Shown in pieces: positions 1 to 9,774 of a stretch of 64,000 nt of DNA; position 1 is the stretch's first letter; each line of letters begins with the position of its first letter. The notes beneath the pieces are model-generated. The model worked only from the letters and a program-made list of their open reading frames with translations, did no database searches and was not told the origin of the DNA. Source of the stretch: Ignavibacteriales bacterium (GTDB lineage: Bacteria > Bacteroidota > Ignavibacteria > Ignavibacteriales > Ignavibacteriaceae); the NCBI GenBank assembly GCA_016707115.1, contig JADJIH010000030.1, positions 62,001 to 126,000 on the forward strand, read 5' to 3'. The translations under genes were made by a program, and so were the position numbers.

Positions 1-1
1 T

Positions 2-718
2 TGCCGCGAATCTTTAGTTGATGCAATACGCAGAGCAACAGATTTAATGCTTGCAGGAAAAGTTGCAGTAGTAGCTGGATTTGGTGATGTAGGTAAGGGA
101 TCCGCAGAATCATTGAAGAATGCAAACGTACGAGTGATTGTGACTGAGATTGATCCAATCTGTGCTTTACAAGCTGCTATGGAAGGATATGAAGTTAAGA
201 AGATGGTTGATGCTGTAAAAGAAGCTGATATAGTGGTTACGGCTACTGGAAATATGAATGTTGTAAATGAAAATCATTTCAAATTAATGAAAGACAAAGC
301 AGTTGTTTGTAATATAGGACATTTTGATACTGAAATTGATATGGCTTGGTTAAATAAAAATTATGGACACACAAAGAATACCATTAAACCACAAGTTGAT
401 AAATACACAATTGAAAGTAAAGAAATTCTAGTTCTTGCAGAAGGTAGATTAGTTAATCTTGGATGTGCAACAGGTCATCCGTCATTTGTAATGTCAAACT
501 CATTTACTAATCAAACACTTGCGCAGTTGGAACTTTGGAATAATCCTGAGCGATATGAAAATAAAGTTTACACCCTTCCAAAACATTTAGATGAAAAAGT
601 GGCCACACTTCATCTAAAAAAGATTGGAGTTGTATTAGATGTATTAACTCCACAGCAAGCTGAGTACATTGGTGTTACGGTTGAAGGACCATTTAAACCC
701 GATTATTACAGGTATTAA
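2..718 (+). CDS. ahcY: Adenosylhomocysteinase, C-terminal part (5' end outside window)
   Basis: S-adenosylhomocysteine hydrolase splits SAH into adenosine and homocysteine with a tightly bound NAD cofactor, keeping the methyl cycle running in the cytoplasm. The open frame runs in from the window edge at base 2, so the ATG at 47 is internal, not the start. The NAD-binding loop GFGDVGKGS, the downstream VTATGN and CNIGHFDTEIDM blocks, and the typical C-terminal end in YRY are all present. About 238 of the usual 430-470 residues are visible. A hairpin follows directly, so this is the last gene of its unit. Identification is secure from the motifs; only the missing N-terminal substrate domain is unseen. 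Confidence 0.97.
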   Translation, partial: CRESLVDAIRRATDLMLAGKVAVVAGFGDVGKGSAESLKNANVRVIVTEIDPICALQAAMEGYEVKKMVDAVKEADIVVTATGNMNVVNENHFKLMKDKAVVCNIGHFDTEIDMAWLNKNYGHTKNTIKPQVDKYTIESKEILVLAEGRLVNLGCATGHPSFVMSNSFTNQTLAQLELWNNPERYENKVYTLPKHLDEKVATLHLKKIGVVLDVLTPQQAEYIGVTVEGPFKPDYYRY

Positions 719-736
719 AAATCTCTTAATGTAATT

Positions 737-765
737 AAAAGGACTCGAAAATATCGAGTCCTTTT
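737..765. terminator. Bidirectional terminator between ahcY and the epimerase gene
   Basis: A perfect 12-bp stem (737-748 with 754-765) with a 5-nt loop lies between two convergent genes. It has A-rich and T-rich flanks on both sides, so it can stop transcription from either direction. The stop codon of the minus-strand gene lies at its right edge. Confidence 0.85.
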
Positions 766-1682
766 TAGTTTAATAAATCCCTTAAAGCATCTTCAAGAAT
801 TTCAAACTTAAATTTATATCCACTCTCAACAAGTTTTTTCACATCAATTCTTTGACTAGCTAATACTACTTCAGATGCTTCTCCAACAACTAATCTTAAA
901 ATGAATTTAGGAACTGGAAATAGGGAAGGACGATGTAAAACTCTTGCTAATGTTTGAGCAAATTCTTTCATTCTCATTGGATTTGGTGAGGATGCATTTA
1001 ATGATCCTGTTAAACTTGAGTTATCGATAGCATGCAAATAAATCTCAACGATGTCATCGATATGCAACCAGGATGCCCATTGCTTTCCATTTCCCAAATG
1101 ACCACCAATGAATAATTTGAATGGTAATAGCATTTGCTTTAGCGCTCCATCTTCAGCAGTTAAAACTATTCCAGTTCTGATTTGTACGCTTCTAACACCT
1201 GATTCTTCAACATTTACTGATTCATTTTCCCATACCTCGCAAACATCGGCTAAAAAATCATTTCCCTTTGCAGAGTTTTCATTAAGCATTGTTTCCCCAC
1301 AATCTCCATAATATCCAATTCCGGATGCAGATACAAAGACTTCAGGTTTATTAGTGCAGGATTTAATTGCTTCAACTAAATTTTTTGTACTCAATTCTCT
1401 TGATTCTAAAACTACTCTCTTGAATTCATCATTCCATCGTTTTACAAAAAGATTTACACCTGCAAGGTGAACTACAGCATCAGTTCTTTCTATTTTATAT
1501 TTCCATTGTTCAGGATGCTGATAATTCCATTCAACAGATTCCATAGCTTTCGGAAAAAAAGACTTAGCTTTTTCTGCATCTCTGCTAAATACAATTACAT
1601 TATCTCCTCTTTGAATTAAAGCCCTTACAAGCTTTCTTCCAATCAATCCGGTAGCGCCCGTTACAACAATTCTTTTGCTCAT
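765..1682 (-). CDS. TIGR01777 family NAD(P)-dependent epimerase (YfcH/SDR39U1-like)
   Basis: This is an atypical short-chain dehydrogenase of the TIGR01777 family. Bacterial members have no settled substrate. The N-terminal Rossmann motif TGATGLIG is visible at residues 10-17 of this start, followed by AVVHLAGVN and the SASGIGYYGD block characteristic of the family. A C-terminal DUF1731-like segment follows. The frame can be read from a TTG at 1706, but the ATG at 1682 is preferred: it has AAAGGA about six bases upstream and begins just before the first beta strand. The protein is about 305 aa, normal for the family. It is convergent with ahcY and stands alone. The family call is firm; the function is unknown. 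Confidence 0.88.
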   Translation of the reverse strand: MSKRIVVTGATGLIGRKLVRALIQRGDNVIVFSRDAEKAKSFFPKAMESVEWNYQHPEQWKYKIERTDAVVHLAGVNLFVKRWNDEFKRVVLESRELSTKNLVEAIKSCTNKPEVFVSASGIGYYGDCGETMLNENSAKGNDFLADVCEVWENESVNVEESGVRSVQIRTGIVLTAEDGALKQMLLPFKLFIGGHLGNGKQWASWLHIDDIVEIYLHAIDNSSLTGSLNASSPNPMRMKEFAQTLARVLHRPSLFPVPKFILRLVVGEASEVVLASQRIDVKKLVESGYKFKFEILEDALRDLLN

Positions 1683-1734
1683 TGATAATCCTTTAATGCA
1701 AAACAAATAAAAACATTATTCGTTCAAAAAAAAA

Positions 1735-1758
1735 AAGCCCCGAATAAATCCGGGGCTT
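1735..1758 (-). terminator. Terminator of the 1782-3077 gene
   Basis: The 8-bp stem AAGCCCCG/CGGGGCTT (1735-1742 with 1751-1758) is followed on the minus strand by a long U run (the A run at 1726-1736 on the plus strand). It sits 24 bases after the stop of the leftward secreted-protein gene. Confidence 0.85.
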
Positions 1759-1781
1759 ATATAAACAAAACGAAATTTTAA

Positions 1782-3077
1782 TTATTTAAGTAAAGTCATT
1801 TTCTTAACAGAAGTCAAACCATTAGCCTCAAGCTTATAGAGATAAATGCCACTGTTAAGATTTTTAGCCTCAAAATTAACTGTATGAATTCCAGCTTCTT
1901 TAAATCCATTAATTAAAGTCTGAACTTCCTGGCCAAGTAAATTATAAACAGATAATTTTACATTTCCTGCAGAAGGAAGACTAAATTTAATAGAGGTAAT
2001 TGGATTAAATGGATTTGGATAATTTTGATTTAACTCAAATTTGTCAGGATTTAGAACTTCAACTTCAATAGAATTTGAATATTCAAAGGTTCCATTGTAA
2101 TCAACCTGTCTTAATCTGTAATTGTATTTACCTTCGTTCAGGTTTTGATCTATAAATGAATATCTTTTTAATTCTGTGGTAGATCCATTACCGTTAATAA
2201 ATCCAATTTTTTGCCAGTTTGATGATACTGATTTTCTTTCAACTTCAAACCCGGAGTTGTTAGTTTCTGATGCTGTTGTCCAATTCAGTGTTACTTTATT
2301 TTCGTTAACAACTGCAGCGAATGAAGTAAGCTCTATAGGTACCACATAATCCCAGCTTGTACCAATAATCAATCCATCAAGTTTTAGATAAGGTCCAGAA
2401 GCCGCACTACCCTGACGGAATGCATATGATCCAACGCTGATGTCAGTCTGTGTAGCATCAGTTAATGTTAAAAGAGCAGGTGGTTCTGTTCCTCCTAAAC
2501 TTGGATTAACCCAAAGTTTTACGATATCATCGGAAGTAGTAGTTGGGTCAATTTGATAAGCAACAACAATTAAATAAGTTGTTCCAGTTGTGTAGATTGA
2601 ATCACCATAAACAGGAGGATTACTTGCACTAGTAGAACCTTTTGATAATCCAAATGCCAAATTCCCATTAACTGCTAATTTTACAAACAGTCTTGCTCTA
2701 AATGTAGTACTTATTGGGTTTGGGCCGAGATGAAAGAAATAATCTCCGAGAGTTCTAGCTGAATCAATTCTTACAAGCATTGAAGCATAAGCAGTTCCTG
2801 TTGCGATATCTGCTGGTAAATTTTTGCTAACATCTTCTCCTGTATTAACCAGTTGAATCATATCTCCCAATCCTGCGGCAGGATATATTGGATAAGTTAG
2901 ATTTCCTGGTACTACAGTTACGGCATTTGTGCCAGCTCCGCTATGAGCAGTGTAACCCTCAGCAGTTAAAAGGTTTCCAACAGTGTATTCAAATTCCTCA
3001 GTAACTACTGGTTGAGCAAGTATGTTTCCCACTGCAAACATGAAAACCAGAGTAAAAAGTAAAAATAGTTTCTTCAT
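1782..3077 (-). CDS. T9SS-secreted protein with concanavalin-like domain
   Basis: A secreted 431-aa protein of unknown role. An N-terminal signal peptide ends at about ILAQ (residues 18-21). Residues about 22-245 look like a LamG/concanavalin-type beta-sandwich, with phrases such as SMLVRIDSA and KLDGLIIG. Next comes the stalk shared by many proteins here (VELTSFAA, LNWTTASETNNSGFEVER, YRLRQVDYNGTFEYS). The last 80 or so residues are a T9SS type A sorting domain (QNYPNPFNP, YNLLGQEV, a final KKMTLLK). The start has AGAGGA upstream. Secretion through T9SS and attachment to the surface are inferred from family knowledge. The ligand or substrate cannot be read from the sequence. Confidence 0.85.
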   Translation of the reverse strand: MKKLFLLFTLVFMFAVGNILAQPVVTEEFEYTVGNLLTAEGYTAHSGAGTNAVTVVPGNLTYPIYPAAGLGDMIQLVNTGEDVSKNLPADIATGTAYASMLVRIDSARTLGDYFFHLGPNPISTTFRARLFVKLAVNGNLAFGLSKGSTSASNPPVYGDSIYTTGTTYLIVVAYQIDPTTTSDDIVKLWVNPSLGGTEPPALLTLTDATQTDISVGSYAFRQGSAASGPYLKLDGLIIGTSWDYVVPIELTSFAAVVNENKVTLNWTTASETNNSGFEVERKSVSSNWQKIGFINGNGSTTELKRYSFIDQNLNEGKYNYRLRQVDYNGTFEYSNSIEVEVLNPDKFELNQNYPNPFNPITSIKFSLPSAGNVKLSVYNLLGQEVQTLINGFKEAGIHTVNFEAKNLNSGIYLYKLEANGLTSVKKMTLLK

Positions 3078-3277
3078 TTCGTTCCTCTTTAATTATAATT
3101 GATTATTGTGAAATCTTTAATAGAAAATTAGTAAAACATTTATTCAATGTGAAGCATATGAGGAATTTTAATGATTTGTTAATTCTAAATTTATTATTGA
3201 ATATTTTTAGCTGAAGAAATTAGATTATCGCACAAGTTCAAATAATTGTTTTGTTAAAGAGATAATTTGATAAAAAA

Positions 3278-3296
3278 GCCCCAACGATATTGGGGC
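3278..3296 (-). terminator. Terminator of the 3325-4572 gene
   Basis: The 7-bp stem GCCCCAA/TTGGGGC (3278-3284 with 3290-3296) has a 5-nt loop. A run of six A on the plus strand (3272-3277) gives a U tract on the minus-strand transcript. It lies about 30 bases after the stop codon. Confidence 0.8.
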
Positions 3297-3324
3297 CTTT
3301 AATAGATATGGAAATTGTTAAGTA

Positions 3325-4572
3325 TTATTTGATAAGCGTCATTTTTCGGGTTTGAGAGTATCCATTTGCTTCAAGTTTGTACAAATAAATTCCGCTATTT
3401 AGATCTTTTGCATCAAAGTTAAATGTATATACTCCGGATTCCTTAAATTCATTAGCTAATGTTTTGACTTCCTGTCCAAGCAAATTGTAAATCGTTATCT
3501 TAACATTACCGGATATTGGGAGAGTAACATTAAATGTTGTAGTTGGATTGAATGGATTAGGATAGTTTTGTGTTAATGAGAATTCCATTATACTGTTGAA
3601 GTCAGCTTCAACTAACTTAGAATATGAAAATGCTCCATCATTGTCTATTTGTTTTAGTCTATAAAAGTATTTTCCATTATTCACACTTTCGTCGGTATAC
3701 GAGTAATCTTTTGGAGAGTTTGAATTACCATTACCATTAACAAAACTGATACTCTCCCAATTTGAAATATTAGTTTTACGTTCTACATCAAAACCATAGT
3801 TATTAACCTCAGTTTCAGTTCTCCAATTTAATTTTACACTATTTCTGTAAATAGACGCTGAAAATGAAGAAAGCTCTACAGGTAAGGCTCCCTGGCTGTA
3901 ATTCAAAGCTCCTGGTGTACTAATATTTGGCGCATCTCCATTTGTAGTTGTCCAAATGTGTGAGAATCCGCTACCAATCATAGAAATGCTTCCATTTGGA
4001 ACTGATTCATAGCCATCAACATAAGGTAAGCGGACAATATCAATGCCCCCAATTCCTAAATAAAAATCCTCCTGGTTCCATTGAAAACTATTTAGATCCA
4101 TTTTATTTTCTATACTTTCTGGAGGATTACTTGATATGGGTAATTCATAACAAATGCCATGTATTATCTTACCAGTTAAATGGTCAATCAACAAAACACC
4201 TCCAAGCTCATTAGTTAAACCCATTTCGCTTTCTACCATTTGGGTCGTAATTCCATTTGGAATGGGCGTATAAAGTTCAAGAAGTGAACTATTACAAGTC
4301 ATAACAATAAAAAACCCTTTTCCATTATCAGAGTTGGATGAAGTTATGCCACCGCTAAGTTGGTTGTAAGAATTTGCAGTATACGAACCATTATGATGAA
4401 AAAATACTAGTCCATATTGGCTCATATCAGTTCCAATCGGTGCCACTATTTCAACGAATTCATCGACATCGTTTAAACTGTTATAGCTAAATTCATTTAT
4501 CCAAAGCTCTTGCGAAAAACTAAGGTTTTTTAAAAAAAGGGTAACAAATAAAATGTAAAAATAAGTTTTCAT
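3325..4572 (-). CDS. T9SS-secreted protein with N-terminal lamin-tail-like domain
   Basis: A 415-aa exported protein. The signal peptide ends around LSFSQ (residue 21). Residues about 22-215 resemble a lamin tail domain: ELWINEFSYNS, then DEFVEIVAP, a phrase pattern typical of LTD modules on bacterial surface proteins. The common stalk follows (LPVELSSFSAS, NNYGFDVERK, YFYRLKQIDNDG), and then the T9SS sorting domain with QNYPNPFNPTTTFNV and an RKMTLIK end. RBS-like AAGAGG lies upstream of the ATG. It is one of three leftward genes of the same architecture, each ending in its own hairpin, so they are probably separate transcription units. Binding partner unknown. Confidence 0.83.
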   Translation of the reverse strand: MKTYFYILFVTLFLKNLSFSQELWINEFSYNSLNDVDEFVEIVAPIGTDMSQYGLVFFHHNGSYTANSYNQLSGGITSSNSDNGKGFFIVMTCNSSLLELYTPIPNGITTQMVESEMGLTNELGGVLLIDHLTGKIIHGICYELPISSNPPESIENKMDLNSFQWNQEDFYLGIGGIDIVRLPYVDGYESVPNGSISMIGSGFSHIWTTTNGDAPNISTPGALNYSQGALPVELSSFSASIYRNSVKLNWRTETEVNNYGFDVERKTNISNWESISFVNGNGNSNSPKDYSYTDESVNNGKYFYRLKQIDNDGAFSYSKLVEADFNSIMEFSLTQNYPNPFNPTTTFNVTLPISGNVKITIYNLLGQEVKTLANEFKESGVYTFNFDAKDLNSGIYLYKLEANGYSQTRKMTLIK

Positions 4573-4879
4573 AAAAGCCTCTTGCTTTTTTATAAATATC
4601 CTTGAGAGTAAAATTATTTAAAATATACTCTATACTTTTTTATTCATTATCGAAAAAAACTTAAAGAAATTTATAGCAAAAGGAATTTTTGAAAAATAAA
4701 AAGCGATTTGGTTATTTAAATCAGCTATTATTTAGTTTTTCTCATTTTCTGATATTCTCTTTCTAATTAGATCAGTATTTCTACTTTCTTACTAAATCCA
4801 AAGATTTTTGTTATAAAATGAAAAAGGCTCTAAGATAGAGCCTTTAATTAAACCAGAAAAAAATATTGTAGTAGGTTTG
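4573..4879. other. AT-rich intergenic region
   Basis: About 300 bases between two leftward genes. It holds the terminator of the gene on its right (4823-4845) and, nearer the left gene, presumably that gene's promoter. No small ORF with an RBS and no RNA gene was recognised. Confidence 0.6.
4823..4845 (-). terminator. Terminator of the 4880-7075 gene
   Basis: A 10-bp perfect stem (4823-4832 with 4836-4845) with a 3-nt loop, beginning with A5 on the plus strand, which gives a U tract on the minus-strand transcript. It lies 35 bases after the stop. Confidence 0.85.
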
Positions 4880-7075
4880 CTATTTAATCAAAGTCATTTT
4901 TCTTGTTTGAATATAAGAACCTGCTTCAATTTTATATAAATAAACACCACTATTTAAGTTTTGTGCGTCAAAGATTATTTCATGAATTCCAGCTTCTTTA
5001 GTCTCATTAACCAAAGTCTGAATTTCTTGTCCTAATAGATTAAATATTATTATTTTAACATTTAATGCTGCTGGCAGCGAAAACTGAATAGTAGTGGAAG
5101 GATTGAATGGATTTGGATAGTTCTGATGCAACGAGAACGTGGACAGACTAGCTAGATCAATTTGCACAGGAGATGAATATTCAAACTGCCCATCATTATC
5201 AATTTGCTTTAATCTGTAAGAATATTTTTCCGAAGAAACATTATCATCAATAAAAGTATAACTCTTAGGTGAATTTGAATTACCACTACCATTTACAAAA
5301 CCAATTTTTTCCCATACCAGAAGAGAAGAAGTTGAAGTCTTAGCTCGTTCTATTTCAAAACCATAGTTGTTAATTTCAGTTGCCGTGTTCCAGTTTAACC
5401 TAACTTTGGAGCCAATTGTTGTTGCCGTGAAGGATTTGAGTTCGACTGGAAGTGCTCCGTCTTCTCCTAGGGTCCAATCTGAAAATGAATTAATACCGGC
5501 TATACTAGCTGTGTTACTTGTTGTATTTAAGGATATCGGACTTAAAATATCCCAGGAAATACCATTATACCTACCTAGTTCATACTGGTTTTCGTCGCCA
5601 ACCACATCAGCATCTAGATAATGAAATGATAAATCAGCTGAGGTTAATCCACCGTTTGTTAATTTCCAATACATTTGTAGTAAATTAGAGCCCGGTGCAT
5701 TAGGGTGCATACCAGGTATTGCATTTACAGTAAAAGTTCCGCTTCCAACTACATTACTTAACTCTACCGGTGTGTATTTGGTTGCAGACGTTCCAACGGG
5801 AAATAAAATATTTGAAGAATTTGAAATCCACCGATTAAAATTTCCTAAAATCTTTCCAGCGGAATTAGTTAATGTTCCAAGATTAGTAATGCTTGTACCA
5901 AGAGAAAGAGTATTTGTACTTGTTAACAAATTACCGTTGATCAGATTTAGAGCACCGCTAACTGAAGTATTGGCACTTAAAGTAACACTTGCAAAATTAT
6001 TTATTGTTAAATTTTTTACTGAGGCTGGTAATCCATTCCCTGTATTTTGAGTCGTGCTTCCACTATAAATGTAATTTGCGAATTGATTGAAAGCACGAAT
6101 ACCTGTTACTTGTATATTTCCCGTCGCACTTGTCAAACTTATTCCGTTCTCTGATCCGATAAGAAGTGTTGCATAAGCAGAAAGAACAAAATTGCCGCTA
6201 CCTGAAATATTGTATGAGCTGCAATTTAATGTTCCATTAACTATTGTATTACTGTTTCTATCTGTAATGTGTCCATCTAAAGTTACAGTCGCTCCAGCAA
6301 CAATCTCTACAGTTTGATTTTCAACTGGAACATTGCCATTAAGCCAGGTACTGGCTGAATTCCATTGACCACCGATTGTTGTGCTTGAAACTTTGGCGGT
6401 ATAGGGAGTGTGAACTATATTATAATCATCAATATACATTTCATCATTTGCAGTATAGCCAAAAAAATCAGTTCCATCCAGTCTTTTATCGTTGGAAGAT
6501 CCGAATGTCCCAGTAGACCATTTCCATTTATGGATCAATGATCCGTTAATCCAAAACCTTCCCGAATCTGCTGTTAAATCTGCCTCAATCTTTACCGGAA
6601 ACCACTGATTTTGTGGAAAACTAAATGAAGCTGCATTTGTGGCTCCTGCATCAACGGTGCCTACGCCAGTAGAATTCAAAAAAACTTGCATTGCCCAAGC
6701 ATAGTTTGGTGGAGCAAAACTGGCGAGTGTGTTAAAATATCCGGCTTTCCCTGCAGGTATAAAAACTTGGAAATTGATTTCAGCAGTACCACTGTTAATC
6801 GGTGTTCCAATTTCTCTGACTATATCGTTATTTTGTTTGATGACAGTTGAGTTTACACCACTAAATGAGTATAAATCTGAAATGAGAGGGTCTTCAGTTG
6901 TACTACAGGGATTATTCGTCCATGTTTTCCAGATTGTTGGATTTTGACAAGCCAATTGCTGGCCAACCGTATAATTATCAAATTTATCCTCAAAGACAAC
7001 AACTTGCCCAATAGTTATTGTTGATATAAAAATTGCCAAAACAAAGCTTAAGTAAAAAATATATATTTTTGTCAT
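4880..7075 (-). CDS. Large T9SS-secreted beta-rich surface protein
   Basis: A 731-aa exported protein. The signal peptide ends around TIGQ (residue 24). Residues about 25-225 look like a concanavalin/LamG-type sandwich (FEDKFDNYTVGQ, WFPVKIEADLTADSG, MYIDDYNIV). Residues about 230-545 are rich in short Asn/Ser/Thr beta turns (GGQWNSASTWLNGNVP, then NTIVNGTLNCSSYN), as in G8-like or parallel-helix modules of adhesins. The shared stalk (LPVELKSFTA, NNYGFEIER, SYRLKQIDNDGQFEYS) and the T9SS sorting domain (QNYPNPFNPSTT, a final RKMTLIK) complete it. It is intact, with no frameshift. Function is likely attachment or carbohydrate contact, but this is inference. Confidence 0.82.
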   Translation of the reverse strand: MTKIYIFYLSFVLAIFISTITIGQVVVFEDKFDNYTVGQQLACQNPTIWKTWTNNPCSTTEDPLISDLYSFSGVNSTVIKQNNDIVREIGTPINSGTAEINFQVFIPAGKAGYFNTLASFAPPNYAWAMQVFLNSTGVGTVDAGATNAASFSFPQNQWFPVKIEADLTADSGRFWINGSLIHKWKWSTGTFGSSNDKRLDGTDFFGYTANDEMYIDDYNIVHTPYTAKVSSTTIGGQWNSASTWLNGNVPVENQTVEIVAGATVTLDGHITDRNSNTIVNGTLNCSSYNISGSGNFVLSAYATLLIGSENGISLTSATGNIQVTGIRAFNQFANYIYSGSTTQNTGNGLPASVKNLTINNFASVTLSANTSVSGALNLINGNLLTSTNTLSLGTSITNLGTLTNSAGKILGNFNRWISNSSNILFPVGTSATKYTPVELSNVVGSGTFTVNAIPGMHPNAPGSNLLQMYWKLTNGGLTSADLSFHYLDADVVGDENQYELGRYNGISWDILSPISLNTTSNTASIAGINSFSDWTLGEDGALPVELKSFTATTIGSKVRLNWNTATEINNYGFEIERAKTSTSSLLVWEKIGFVNGSGNSNSPKSYTFIDDNVSSEKYSYRLKQIDNDGQFEYSSPVQIDLASLSTFSLHQNYPNPFNPSTTIQFSLPAALNVKIIIFNLLGQEIQTLVNETKEAGIHEIIFDAQNLNSGVYLYKIEAGSYIQTRKMTLIK

Positions 7076-7654
7076 TATTACTATCCTAAAAATTTTTCAG
7101 AAATTAGATGTGATCGCTTTACAAAAAAAGTGCCCAAAGTTCATTCGATAAATAAGCAAAAATTGAAAATAACGCAAATTATTGGTTACAATTAACTTAT
7201 TATGATTTAAGGAATTAAGTTATTTACTTAATCCATCAGTTGAGAAATAATTCTTTCTATAAATAATTGATTAGCTAAAAATCTAGGTAATAAATTCCAG
7301 TGTAAAAAATTATTTAACCTTATGAATTTCGAAAAACATATAATCTTAAAAAGATTTTTTTGATAACTAGATTTATTGTTTAAAAATTGATGTGAACAAA
7401 AGCTGGATAATATTAAACGTTAACAAAATCCTGTAACTTGCTGAAAAAATGCTATCTGTATTTTAAATAATTATCGTTATTTTAATTTTAATAATTAATT
7501 ATTTTTCTTGTGGGATTAGAAACTCGAATTTGTTAAACTGATTTAAATCCTTCTTTTTCTACGTATTTTGATCCATATTTTTCAGTTTTTAGCTTTACTT
7601 TTGAGTTGCTGACAAAAACCAGCTAATCCGTCTGATCACTTAACTATTTTTTTT
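7076..7654. other. Divergent intergenic region
   Basis: Some 580 bases of very AT-rich DNA between a leftward secreted-protein gene and rightward miaB. It must hold both promoters. No ORF with a ribosome binding site, no hairpin with a U tract and no repeat stood out. A close match to the TTG-N20-TAnnTTTG promoter pattern seen elsewhere in the window was not found here. Confidence 0.6.
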
Positions 7655-9016
7655 ATGCAAAAGAACAATGTTTATATAGAAACGTATGGCTGCCAAATGA
7701 ATCTTGCTGATACCGAGATTGTTCTTGGTATTTTAAAAAAGCAAGGTTATGATGTTACTGATAAACCTGAAGAGGCTGATGTAGTTTTACTCAATACATG
7801 CAGTATTCGAGAAAATGCTGAACAAAGAATCTACGGTCGAATTGGAAATCTAAAAACACTTAAAGCAAATAAGCCTGAACTGGTTCTTGGTGTTCTTGGT
7901 TGTATGGCAGAACGATTACGCAAAGATCTAGTGGAAGATAAGAAAGCAGTTGATTTAGTTGTTGGCCCGGATGAATATAGAAGATTACCAGAATATATTG
8001 ATATTGCACTCAATGGTGATAAAGGGATTGGTGTTAAACTTTCTCGTACGGAAACATATGATGATATCGAACCGCATCGTGAAGATGGTCTTTCAGCCTG
8101 GATTTCAGTCATGCGTGGTTGTGATAAGTTTTGCACATTTTGTGTTGTTCCTTTTACTCGTGGCAGAGAGCGCAGCAGGTCACTTCATTCAATTATTACT
8201 GAGCTAGAAAATCTTTCTGTACGTGGATTTAAGGATGTAACTTTGCTTGGCCAGAATGTTAACTCTTATCTCGATGAAGAAAATGAACTTAGCTTAGACT
8301 TTGCAGATTTACTTTCTGCTGCTGCAAAAGTTGATAAGAATATGAGAATAAGGTTTAGTACATCACATCCGCAAGATATTTCCGACAAACTAATTTACAC
8401 AATTGCAGAGCATCCAAATCTTTGCAACTACATTCATCTTCCCGTTCAATCAGGTTCAAACAGAATTCTAGAACTTATGAATCGAACTTATACCGTTGAG
8501 CATTATCTTAACTTAATAGAGAAGGCAAAAAAAATAATACCTGGAGTAAGTTTTTCTACCGATATTATTTCAGGATTTCCTACAGAAACCTGGGAAGATC
8601 ATTTAGCAACTTTGGAGATTTTAAAACAAGTAAGATACGACGGCGCTTATATGTTTAAGTATTCTCCTCGTGAAGGAACAAAAGCGTTTAGAATGGAAGA
8701 TGATGTTCCTGAAGTTGTTAAATCAAAGAGACTGCAAGAGATTATTGATATTCAGCATCAGATATCCTTGGAAAAAAATCAGGATATGATAGGTAAAGAT
8801 GAAATCATTCTTGTTGAAGGCTTCAGTAAAAAATCAAATAATTTTATTGCTGGAAGAACTGATACAAATAAAACTGTTATTGTTCCTATAAATGATAAAA
8901 TAAAAACCAGTGATTACATAAGAGTAAAAATTAATAAAGCAACATCAGGAACATTATTTGGAGATTACCTTTCACACATCCAACTGGAAAAAGAGGGTAT
9001 TGCTCTTACTGCATAA
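7655..9016 (+). CDS. miaB: tRNA-2-methylthio-N6-dimethylallyladenosine synthase
   Basis: A radical-SAM methylthiotransferase that adds the 2-methylthio group to i6A37 of tRNAs reading UNN codons. The N-terminal UPF0004 domain carries cysteines 13, 49 and 83 (the auxiliary 4Fe-4S cluster). The radical-SAM triad is C156, C160, C163 in CDKFCTFC. A C-terminal TRAM domain spans roughly residues 378-445. The start YIETYGCQMN and the length of 453 aa separate it from rimO, which also occurs in this window at 58362. In many Bacteroidota miaB is followed by a sigma-54 activator and lptE. Here two extra genes stand between them. Confidence 0.96.
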   Translation: MQKNNVYIETYGCQMNLADTEIVLGILKKQGYDVTDKPEEADVVLLNTCSIRENAEQRIYGRIGNLKTLKANKPELVLGVLGCMAERLRKDLVEDKKAVDLVVGPDEYRRLPEYIDIALNGDKGIGVKLSRTETYDDIEPHREDGLSAWISVMRGCDKFCTFCVVPFTRGRERSRSLHSIITELENLSVRGFKDVTLLGQNVNSYLDEENELSLDFADLLSAAAKVDKNMRIRFSTSHPQDISDKLIYTIAEHPNLCNYIHLPVQSGSNRILELMNRTYTVEHYLNLIEKAKKIIPGVSFSTDIISGFPTETWEDHLATLEILKQVRYDGAYMFKYSPREGTKAFRMEDDVPEVVKSKRLQEIIDIQHQISLEKNQDMIGKDEIILVEGFSKKSNNFIAGRTDTNKTVIVPINDKIKTSDYIRVKINKATSGTLFGDYLSHIQLEKEGIALTA

Positions 9017-9052
9017 ACAAACTAATTTGTATTAAAAATATTTTAGTTTGTT
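9016..9052 (+). terminator. Hairpin after miaB (weak terminator or processing stem)
   Basis: A perfect 10-bp A/T-rich stem, AACAAACTAA (9016-9025) with TTAGTTTGTT (9043-9052), begins in the miaB stop codon and ends nine bases before the next start. There is no U tract, so it may modulate expression between the two genes rather than end transcription. Confidence 0.4.
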
Positions 9053-9060
9053 ACAGATTT

Positions 9061-9774
9061 ATGAAAAAACTCTTTTTGATATCTCTTTTTGTCATTTCTT
9101 TTATATCAGCCTCGCAGATTAAGGCTCAGGAAGTTGATATAGTTCCTTATCTGAAAATGATTGAGCAAGGAAAAATAGAAGAGGTAAAAAGCAAACTTCT
9201 CGATTTAAAAACTGATTATCCCAAAAGTTCCAATCTTATTTTCCTGGAGGGTGTTCTTACAGAAAATGGACAAGATGCGGTTGTACTATATCAAACATTG
9301 GTTGAAAAGTATCCCAAAAGTGCCTACGCTGATGCTGCAATTTATCGACTATACTCTTATTACTTTGCTTTAGGTCTTTACAATACTGCGGATAAAAATC
9401 TTAATATGTTAAAAAAAGATTACCCTGAATCACCATATATAAAAATGGCAGCTGTAAATGTTGTTAAGAATGATGTTGAAGAAACAACTCAGCGACCAGA
9501 TCAAACATCTATTTATAGTGATAATGTTGAAAAAGAATTTCTTTACTCGGTTCAAGCCGGAGCTTTTACAAACAGCGATAATGCAACAGTATTAAAGAAA
9601 GAAATTGAAAACGCTGGAATGATTTCGTTTATTCAGGATAAAAATGTTGCTGGTACGGTATTTAAAGTAGTGTACATTGGTAAGTTTGAAACACGCAGGG
9701 AAGCAGAAGATTTTCTTCCAATTGCAAATACGAGATTTAGAATTGCAGGCCGAGTAGTTGAAATAAATCAATGA
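9061..9774 (+). CDS. Exported SPOR-domain protein with TPR-like repeats
   Basis: A 237-aa exported protein. The signal peptide ends near QIKAQ (residue 22). Residues about 25-140 contain helical TPR/YbgF-like repeats (LKTDYPKSSNLIFLEG, then LVEKYPKSAYADAAIYRL). Residues about 160-235 form a SPOR domain (YSVQAGAFTNSDNA, FKVVYIGKFETRREAE), which binds septal peptidoglycan lacking stem peptides. A role in cell division or wall organisation is inferred from the domain. It ends with a 4-base ATGA overlap into the next gene, so the two are probably translated in a coupled way. Confidence 0.85.
   Translation: MKKLFLISLFVISFISASQIKAQEVDIVPYLKMIEQGKIEEVKSKLLDLKTDYPKSSNLIFLEGVLTENGQDAVVLYQTLVEKYPKSAYADAAIYRLYSYYFALGLYNTADKNLNMLKKDYPESPYIKMAAVNVVKNDVEETTQRPDQTSIYSDNVEKEFLYSVQAGAFTNSDNATVLKKEIENAGMISFIQDKNVAGTVFKVVYIGKFETRREAEDFLPIANTRFRIAGRVVEINQ

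Noticed and set aside
1108..1311. Plus-strand ORF over the epimerase gene
   Set aside because: It is a shadow of the minus-strand gene with no RBS. The same applies to many other antisense frames (for example 5367-5621, 45142-45516 and 59030-59344).
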